The position numbers and the translations under genes are program-made. The notes under the pieces are model-generated. The model was not told the origin of the DNA. It saw nothing but the letters and a program-made list of their open reading frames with translations, and ran no database searches. From Cudoniella acicularis (Eukaryota; Ascomycota; Leotiomycetes; Helotiales; Helotiaceae), in assembly GCA_013054445.1 (NCBI GenBank), contig JAAMPI010000429.1, positions 1 to 38,154 of the forward strand: a DNA stretch of 38,154 bases, in the 5' to 3' direction. Positions 32,175 through 38,154 of this stretch are shown one piece after another. Each line of letters opens with the position of its first letter. Position 1 is the stretch's first letter.

Positions 32175-33373
32175 CAAGAGCTTAGGCCATTAGATACGGC
32201 CCACTTAGCGAAAACCATGAAAATGAGGACCTGTACTATTTAAATCACCATAAATCTAACTTATAATTAATTTAATTAAAATTTAAGTAATAGATTAATT
32301 AATAGTAGTTTCTTCAGCTCTTCTTTCATCCATCGCCAGAACTTCTCTATTAGATTAAGATCAGGTGAAGAAGGAGGCCAATTAAACCCGCGGATACCAT
32401 ACTATAGTCTTGGCAACATAGCCTTCCCTTTATGGACCTTAGAGCCGTCTTCTATGAAGATATACTCCGGGCCAAGCTCGTCAAACAATAGGAAAACCAC
32501 AGGCTGTAATACTTACTAGAGGTATGCCGTAGAACATATACCCTTATTCCCAGGAAGCTTCTCTAAAAACATTAATTTCAACTTATAGTCCCAGCCAATA
32601 GCCCCTCAAATCATGACTAAGAACCTCCCTGGCCGATATATAGACCTTATATAATCAAGACACCTCTTTTCGTCCACCCGGTGTGTACTCAAATCCTTCC
32701 ACAGTTCCCAGTCTCAAATAAAGCTTCATCAGACCAGATAACCTTCCGCCAGTCTCCCTGCCTGCCGTCCTACCTATGTGCTGCCCAGTCTGATATCCCC
32801 CACTACCTGTGTTCTCGCGCAAATGCCAGTCTCTTCTTAGCTTGCGCCCAAGATATAAAGGGTCGAGGGCATATAATATAGCGTTGGTAGCCTACGCGGT
32901 GTAGTTCCCGGCGTAGAGTCCTTATAGACATTGGGAGGTGTAGCTGAGCTTTGACCTTCTCGAAAGACATCCTACGCGTCGACCAATCTTTTGAGATTGT
33001 GCGGATACATTAGCGGACGAGTCTAATAGACATCAAGTGTAGCCTCGAGAGTGCCTTTTTGCGTATTCGACGGCTTGATTCTTGGTGGAGGATATGCCGT
33101 ACAGTGCGTCGACGAATATGGGTCTTTTCAACGATTCTCGCTGGGATTTTCCGTCGCGTTGTAGGGCACGTATATTTGCGCGTATAGGAGCTGGCCATTC
33201 GCCATATTCTTTCTGAGGAGGAGAACTAAATATAAAATCTTCTGTCATTTTGAATTATAACGTAAAAGACTAGGTGGTTGATTTATTATTTAATTAAGAA
33301 GAGAGGGTAGTGGGAAAAAGGGGGTGCTAACGCGTCGCGCTAAGTGGGCCGCATCTAATGGCCCAAGTTCTTA
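32175..33373 (-). mobile_element. Degenerate Tc1/mariner-type DNA transposon with terminal inverted repeats
   Basis: Both ends match as imperfect inverted repeats over about 36 bp: the left end (from 32175) and the reverse complement of the right end (to 33373) share GGCCATTAGATRCGGCCCACTTAGCG and differ at four positions in total. At about 1.2 kb the length suits the superfamily. The minus strand encodes transposase remains: an N-terminal part (33248-33033, with IRANIRALQRDG), the first-Asp motif IWSDEALFETG near 32730, EDGSKVHKGKA near 32450, and WPPSSPDLNLIEKFW near 32350. Stop codons break the frame repeatedly, several at CAG/TGG-type positions as RIP would make. Confidence 0.8.
32320..33248 (-). 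pseudogene. Tc1/mariner transposase pseudogene
   Basis: The DDE catalytic acids can still be placed: D in WSDEA (about 32729), D in EDGSK (about 32446) and E in NLIEKFW (about 32356). Spacing between the last two is about 33 residues, close to the DD34E form. The N-terminal 71 codons are open from 33248; after that, stops and shifts interrupt the frame, so no active protein can be made. It lies inside its own inverted repeats. Confidence 0.75.
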
Positions 33374-34530
33374 CTTCTCAACACAACTAATGGTTATACT
33401 AGAGATCAGGATGTATAGGAAAATGGAAGTTCAGGGTGTAACCTTTCAGTGCCTCGCGAGATGTAAGAAAAACAGGAAAATAAATTCGAGTTAAGGGTAC
33501 AACCTTCGAGTGCGTCTTAGGAAGATAAATTTAGAACAGAACCGCGAAATATTAATAGTAATGTTAAGCACTAAAAAAAACTTTACTCGTACTTCAAATA
33601 TAAAACCATTAACGTCGGAGCTACTAATCTATAACTATTTCCTAAGTGAAATCTGCCTACTAACCTACTCTAGTTTTATTGCCGTAGGATCACTTTTTTT
33701 TCTTATAACTATAACTCTTATCTAGATACTTCTTCTATTCTAAGCTAGAACGCTGAATTTCTGCTAGTCGAGTACTGTTATCGATACCTATATATAGAAG
33801 ATATAGGCCTAGTAGCTAGTAATTGTTTAGTAGGTATAAAGGCGCTAATAGAATAGATAAATTAGTTTCGGTCGCGGCTAGTCCTTAGGGTCTACCGGGG
33901 TAGGTATTGTAGTGGGGAGTCGTGTTTGGATCACGTGGTTCGTAGACACGTGACCTAAGCGAAGGAGGATAAATGTTGAAGTGTGTGCCTGGCAGCCTGA
34001 GGCTACTATGGCACCCAGCACGTGCTTTAGGGCACGTCTCACTTGTAGTCTAGAGATGTGGCCCGACGACCTGATCTTTGATTCTGTACAGTTGATAATA
34101 TACTTGATTTACCCCAATTGAGCCCTCCGGATGATCCCTGTGTTGCTATTGCTTGTATTGATGATACCACTCATCCGACCAGCTGGAGTCGACCAAATCC
34201 AATAATAAAAGACGTGTTCTTAGGCAGCTCAGCTTCTTCTTTAGTCAAATATCACTTATTTGAACTCCCTCCCTTCTGGGTTGTACAGGCCGTCCCTGCA
34301 CCTCTTCAATGGTGACCTACGCAGGGACGGTAATCAAGGCCTAGCCTTACATCCTTTATATCTCTCGAATCGCAGTCAAGCATCCCTTCTTTTTATCGAC
34401 CTTTCGACTCTCTTTCCTTTGATTCTATTCCGACAACGACACGACCGACCAAATAGAAAGCGGACAACCGAAAAGACCCTGAAAAATGGCTATCGATTCA
34501 GGGGTAAAACATTAAATCTCGGCTCCTTAA
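33374..34530. other. AT-rich region with possible LTR-like segment, no gene
   Basis: The first 500 bases are AT-rich and gene-free. From about 33907 a segment starting TGTAGTGGGGAGTC and running through TTGATTTACCCCA near 34111 looks like a solo retrotransposon LTR, but I see no second copy, primer-binding site or target duplication. Frames at 34118-34315 and 34260-34598 resemble no known protein. A perfect 10-bp hairpin at 34290-34330 lies inside the latter. Confidence 0.35.
34290..34330. repeat. Perfect inverted repeat: 10-bp arms, 21-nt loop
   Basis: CCGTCCCTGC (34290-34299) pairs fully with GCAGGGACGG (34321-34330). The GC-rich arms stand out against the AT-rich surroundings. It could be an RNA hairpin or a palindrome internal to a mobile element. 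There is no T run after it, so it is not a canonical terminator. Confidence 0.6.
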
Positions 34531-35127
34531 GCCACGTCCCAACGATCCGATATTACGAATATAGTACGGTGGAACCTTGTCCGAGACCGGGCAAGTGAGG
34601 CTCCTTCCGAGGCCCTGTTACTTTTCTTCTTCGTCCTCCTATTAGTTGCACGGTTCCTAAGGTACTTGGCTGGGGACTCAAATTCTCCCTCTTTGAGCCC
34701 GGCTCAGGAAGCCTCTACGCCACCACCAGCAACCCCTATTCCGACGACCCCTATTCCTACCCCTATCCGGAAGCCTTCTCGGCCTCTGCCGAGATTATTG
34801 ATAAATCCAATACGGATCGTCCCGTCTGTCGAATCGTCTTTACCTTCCAAGCCCTCATCTCCTTTATCGCCTTCCGAACCTTCACTGCCTCCGACACCAC
34901 TAGCCGTACGTGCTGAACAACGAGCAATCCTTAAACAACAGATTGCACAAGTACGACAAGAGATAGCAGAGAAGGCTGCTCTTTTACAGCAAGCCTCTTA
35001 TTCGCTAGACCCTCCTTCCCCGTCTCCACCGACATCGCCGTACAATCGGTTCGATAGCCTGTGCGTTACTCTCTTAGCCTTTTTTAGCATAGCTGATTCG
35101 CTAAATAGCCCCTCTCCACCCCACTAA
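34531..35127 (+). CDS. Unidentified open frame: hydrophobic segment, proline-rich region and coiled coil
   Basis: The frame is open from just after a TAA (34528-34530) to TAA ending at 35127, 198 codons, with no in-frame ATG near the left end, so it is probably an exon or a fragment. In order it has about 27 polar residues, a strong hydrophobic run (LLLFFFVLLLVA), a long Pro/Ser/Thr-rich tract with repeated TPIPT units, a heptad-like helix (EQRAILKQQIAQVRQEIAEK) and a second Pro-rich piece. The composition is more GC-rich than the decayed transposons on both sides and shows no RIP-like stops. I recognise no family. It may be a structural protein of a mobile element or an orphan gene exon. Confidence 0.3.
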   Translation, partial: ATSQRSDITNIVRWNLVRDRASEAPSEALLLFFFVLLLVARFLRYLAGDSNSPSLSPAQEASTPPPATPIPTTPIPTPIRKPSRPLPRLLINPIRIVPSVESSLPSKPSSPLSPSEPSLPPTPLAVRAEQRAILKQQIAQVRQEIAEKAALLQQASYSLDPPSPSPPTSPYNRFDSLCVTLLAFFSIADSLNSPSPPH

Positions 35128-35188
35128 ACACACAAAATAAATATCCTTACTTTAAAAAAAACATATTACTATAGGCCGAGTACAAAAA

Positions 35189-36261
35189 ACCTCACGAAAA
35201 GAGCTCACACCCGAGAATAGAGCAAAGATTTGGGGGAGATATAATACTGGGGAGTCTATCGAGTCTATATGCCGTCGTTTTTGTCGCTCCCACTCAACGA
35301 TATCCTCCTTTATCAGCCGCTATAAGGAGCAGGATAGAACTAGGTTTAAAACACTCCCTCGACAGCCCCCTTTAAAAAAAAACCTCTGATCACGACGACC
35401 GAGCACTTATACGCCATGCAATAAAGCACCTAAAAGAGACTCTCAAATCCCTTGGCACACCGAGCAAAAGCAGCCACAAGCTTTGCACAGATACGGTCCG
35501 AAAAGTCCTTAAATCGTACGGAAAAGCTAAGCGCAAGCCTCGCCGGAAGTCCTACCTTCGTCCCGAGAGCAAGAAGAAGCGATTATATTAGTGCAAAGCA
35601 GAAAAACAGATGAAAAGGAACTATAATAAGGTCGTCTGGTCTGATGAGGTTACTTTTATGGTTAGAGAAGATAGGACAGTAGTTTACGTTACACGAAGCC
35701 CTGGAGAAGAGTATTTGGACAAAAACCTATAACCTATATTCAAATCTAGGCGTACTATAGTTAGCGTTTGGTCCTGTTTTTATAGCGATAAAATAGGTCC
35801 TTTGGTCATTATCCTAAAAGGGGGGTGAATGAACTCACAACACTATTTAGAGACCTGTAGGAAGCACTTTGTGCCTTTCTATAGGAAGATAAAAAGGAAG
35901 CATAGAAAAGATGTCGTGGTTCAAGAAGATAACGCTCCGTGGCACACGGCAAAGGTAGTACAAAAGTTTTAGCAAGACCTAGGCATCCCGAGGCTAAACT
36001 GGCCCCCACAGTCCCCAGATATTTCACTAATTAAGAATTTGTGGATGTATATTAAGGATATACTTAGTAAAAAGAGACACAAGATCAGAAACATCCTTAA
36101 AATAGAGTTATCGTTGATGTAATTATAGCCTAATTTAGATAGTAATTTCCTTGTCAAATTGAATAATAGTATACCACGGCGCTTAGAAGCATGTATTCAA
36201 AACAAGGGAGGGCTACGAAGTATTAGAATAGTTTCAAAATTACTAAAATTAGAAGTGAATT
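35189..36261 (+). pseudogene. Second Tc1/mariner transposase pseudogene
   Basis: An N-terminal helix-turn-helix-like part (ELTPENRAKIWGRY, then ICRRFCRSHSTISSF) is followed by a frame change around 35370-35390, at an A9 run, into the catalytic part. Catalytic sites are D in VVWSDEVTF (35643-35645), D in QEDNAPWH (35928-35930), and Lys (36033-36035) where the family has Glu in PIENLW; the spacing of 34 residues marks it as DD34E. At least five internal stops occur, mostly where CAG, CAA or TGG is expected. The frame ends after an IQNKGGLRSI motif. Its coding strand is opposite to that of the other relic and its sequence is clearly different, so it is a separate family. The ends are not resolved. 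Confidence 0.75.
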
Positions 36262-36779
36262 GAGCTTATGGTTTATAAGTTATGACTGTTTAAAGTGAGG
36301 GGGCCCCAAATCGCTTAATAACGCACAAGCCATCAAACCGATTGTACGTGCCGTAGTACGTGACTATTTTCATGTATATATATCAGCTCTCTGTCTTCTT
36401 CCCTCCTTAAGCATCGATCATTCTTAGATATTCGAGTCTTTAAGTCATTAGCTCTAAGTTCCTTTTTTAGAGGCCTCCTGTCCCTCCATAGTATAGGGAG
36501 AATATTCATAGGATCTAAATATATAGTCGATATAGTATAAAATTAGAGTAGTAGCTAGTACAAGGAATTCGTTGCCCTCCTTGAGGTGCGTATTGACAAG
36601 GCGCCGAGAGCCAATAAGAAGCGGGTTTGTGTGCCAGAAGATATCGAGAACGGTGTTCAACACAAGAAGTTAAAATTTAAGTAAGAAAATCAATTAGGTA
36701 GAGAGGATATAAGGGAATGTATAAGATTAGCATTAGAATTATGTCAATATAATCATGTATAAAACAGCTGCTGCCAAAG
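36262..36779. other. Non-coding region between transposon relic and minisatellite
   Basis: The 518 bases are AT-rich. A short plus-strand frame at about 36566-36681 ends in a very basic, coding-like stretch (DKAPRANKKRVCVPEDIENG) and could be a fragment of another transposase, but it is too short to name. Nothing else stands out. Confidence 0.35.
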
Positions 36780-37405
36780 TTTCATCTCTTTCTTAAAGGA
36801 GTACTCACAAAACGAGAGATATTTAGAATTTATGACCATGAAGGGGGATTGTTTTATCCCTTTCTTGAAGAGGTATTCACAAAAAGAGAGACATTTAGAA
36901 TTTTCAGACTATGAAAGGGGATTTTTTTTTCATCTTTCCCTTGAAGAGTTACTCACAAAAGGAGAGATATTTAAAATTTCAGATTATGAAAAGGGCATAG
37001 TTTGATCCTTTTCTTGAAGAGTTGCTGATAAAGGAAGAGACATTTAGAATTTTGGACTACAACAGGGAGATTGTTTCATCCCCTTCTTAAAGAGGTACTC
37101 ACAAAAGGAGAGATATTTAGAATTTCAGACTTTGAAATAGAGATCGTTTCCCCCTTTCTAGAAGAGGTACTCACAAATATAGAGATACTGAAACCATGAA
37201 AGAGGGCTTGTTTCACTCCCTTCTTTCGCCTTTCAGCTCAAATAAGGAGATACACTCATAAAATAAAAGACATTGAAACTCCAAGAAAAGAATTACTTCA
37301 TCCCTTTCTTCTGCTTTTTATCTCGGATAAGAAGAGATACTCACGAATAGAGAGATATTCAAACTCCAAGAAAAGTTTTGCTTCATCACTTTCTTCAGCC
37401 TACAC
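36780..37405. repeat. Degenerate minisatellite, about nine units of 64-86 bp
   Basis: Units begin with TTTCATCCCTTTCTTGAAG or a variant at about 36780, 36852, 36928, 37001, 37074, 37147, 37211, 37297 and 37381. Each of the first eight carries a central ACTCACAAAA-like word (GCTGATAAA in the fourth) and most continue through GAGAGATATTTAGAATTTC. The first six keep a period of about 73 bp. From the seventh unit the consensus changes (CCTTTCAGCTC insertion, GAAACTCCAAGAAAAG end) and the period grows to about 85, forming a second subfamily. It is non-coding. Confidence 0.85.
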
Positions 37406-37578
37406 AATGAAATGACAAACATCTATAAAGGTTTCATATACCGAGTACACTGTACACAAGATCGGAAAATCATATCTAGTTCGTGTTGACTCAAGGAACT
37501 TATAGGTAAAGTACAAGCAAAAGCTTCGCAAACTCATATAAATCATCGCATCATCAAAAACAACTTTTCAAAGTCAAA
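37406..37578. other. Spacer between the minisatellite and the pirin fragment
   Basis: This is AT-rich sequence with no gene. It is the 3' flank of the pirin remnant and carries no identifiable element. Confidence 0.4.
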
Positions 37579-37748
37579 TTAATACATCATGCTTTTGCCA
37601 ATCTCGCTGCTCCAATCTTTCGCACGCTCAAAACCGTTGGAGAATGTTTGGTAGTCGATCATTGCTTGGCGGACTTCGCTTTGGGTGGTGAGTACGAATG
37701 GGCCATATTGAACGACTTTTTGATCAAGAGGGAGACCGGCGATGAGGA
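37579..37748 (-). pseudogene. 3' exon fragment of a pirin (bicupin) gene
   Basis: Read on the minus strand, the exon starts after a good acceptor (TATACTAAC...TTCGCAG) and encodes 55 residues with the conserved pirin C-terminus: LIAGLPLDQKVVQYGPFV, then a TTQSEVRQAMIDY helix and FERAKDWSSEIG. Pirins are about 290 residues, metal-binding and mostly nuclear. Here nothing pirin-like lies upstream before the tRNA gene and the window edge. The only nearby donor (GTAAAT at 37797) joins out of phase, so the rest of the gene is missing. An unspliced 85-codon frame (37836-37579) starting MVFFFPF exists but has an accidental-looking hydrophobic N-terminus. Confidence 0.75.
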
Positions 37749-38010
37749 CTGCGAAGAAAAAAGTTAGTATAAGTTCTTGAGCTTTCATGGTATTTACATC
37801 ATATAGTAAAAGAGTAAATGGAAAAAAGAAAACCATGTTTGGGTCTGAGGACAGAAGTGTAATGCGGTATAGGGGTTTGCCGGAGCCGAGACTTCCGGCC
37901 CCACATCTGACCCGGCACTAATGCTAACCGAGACTACCAAGCGAGTTTCCACAAACCCATTTATGTATTAACTTAAGGAATTTTCATCAACCAACATCAA
38001 AACGCGTTTG

Positions 38011-38021
38011 TGGTTTAGTGG
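38011..38021 (+). promoter_or_regulatory. RNA polymerase III A box (internal)
   Basis: TGGTTTAGTGG within the D-arm matches the A-box pattern TRGYNNANNNG and is the internal promoter of the tRNA-Gly gene. Confidence 0.8.
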
Positions 38022-38086
38022 TAAAATCCATCGTTGCCATGAGATGATTTCATTCAATTGAACATCTTCAGCGTCGATGGGCCCCG

Positions 38087-38097
38087 GGTTCGATTCC
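38087..38097 (+). promoter_or_regulatory. RNA polymerase III B box (internal)
   Basis: GGTTCGATTCC in the T-arm matches the B-box consensus GGTTCGANNCC exactly. Confidence 0.9.
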
Positions 38098-38118
38098 CGG
38101 CGAACGCATGTGACTCTC

Positions 38119-38125
38119 TTTTTTT
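38119..38125 (+). terminator. RNA polymerase III T-run terminator
   Basis: Seven T residues lie about 11 bases after the mature tRNA end, a standard pol III stop signal. Confidence 0.85.
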
Positions 38126-38154
38126 GCTTATAAAAGCTTTGGGGGAATTTTTTT

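Larger units (their letters stand above)
38004..38108 (+). tRNA. tRNA-Gly (anticodon GCC) with a 34-nt intron
   Basis: The acceptor arms GCGTTTG (38004-38010) and CGAACGC (38101-38107) pair with one G-U, and A38108 is the discriminator. The D-arm contains AGTGGTAAAA. The anticodon stem CATCG/CGATG closes a 7-nt loop TTGCCA-T with GCC at 38036-38038. The intron 38040-38073 begins one base after the anticodon, the canonical place. The T-arm CCGGG-TTCGATT-CCCGG is perfect. CCA is not encoded, as expected in eukaryotes. Confidence 0.93.

Noticed and set aside
33907..34111. Solo LTR starting TGTAGTGGGG and ending TACCCCA
   Set aside because: There is no second copy, no target-site duplication and no primer-binding site, so I mention it only within the regional note.
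35110..36310. Terminal inverted repeats for the second Tc1/mariner relic
   Set aside because: The best pairing (near 35118-35150 with 36275-36306) is patchy with gaps, so I left the ends undefined.
36780..37405. CRISPR array
   Set aside because: The units are wholly similar and degenerate with no invariant short repeat plus unique spacers, and the organism is eukaryotic.
37579..37836. 85-residue secreted protein starting MVFFFPF
   Set aside because: The N-terminal part falls in what looks like an intron and upstream flank of pirin; only the C-terminal 55 residues are pirin.

Overview
The window is nuclear DNA of a filamentous ascomycete (Pezizomycotina). Protein resemblance suggests Leotiomycetes or a neighbouring class, but the class is an inference. 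The evidence is dense short GT-AG introns (mostly 45-85 bp) with CTAAC/CTGAC-like branch sites, fungal wall families (WSC, GH16, fungal GT2), a fungal sulfotransferase-like P-loop family, a scytalone-dehydratase-like gene, and transposon relics whose stop codons and AT-rich setting resemble repeat-induced point mutation (RIP). All exon models were built by hand from splice sites and reading-frame phase.

Left part (1-14.1 kb), cell-surface genes. A 16-exon GT2 polysaccharide synthase (-, 4251-765) stands head-to-head with a 9-exon membrane-anchored GH16 beta-glucanase (+, 6559-8376) across 2.3 kb of non-coding DNA. After a 3 kb gap comes a secreted protein with five WSC domains (+, 11353-14071).

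Middle gap (14.1-18.9 kb). It holds no convincing gene. It contains a 95 bp tandem duplication (16.15-16.34 kb) and a very AT-rich stretch with inverted-repeat and terminal-motif relics (17.3-18.65 kb).

Accessory gene block (18.9-29.2 kb). In order: a sulfotransferase-like P-loop protein with a C-terminal membrane anchor (+); a DHA2-type MFS transporter (-) broken by one amber codon in its conserved WRWIF motif; a naphthol-reductase-like SDR (-) with a GC-AG intron; a scytalone-dehydratase-like protein (+) divergent from the SDR; an Hsp31/DJ-1 glyoxalase-like protein (+); and an unknown basic protein (+) interrupted by one TGA. The SDR/dehydratase pair resembles the reductase and dehydratase steps of DHN-melanin-type chemistry, but no polyketide synthase is in view. 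The dehydratase has Ala where the characterised enzyme has active-site Ser129.

Right part (29.2-38.15 kb), repeat-rich. It has a 138 bp element with perfect 13 bp terminal inverted repeats, one possible small spliced gene (30945-31557), two dead Tc1/mariner transposons (32175-33373 with terminal repeats, and about 35189-36261), an unidentified proline-rich/coiled-coil open frame between them, a nine-copy degenerate minisatellite (36780-37405), a lone 3' exon of pirin, and an intron-containing tRNA-Gly(GCC) at the right edge. Ambiguous bases (n) lie at 6082, 10318-10319, 10321, 24308 and 24311, all in non-coding sequence or an intron.
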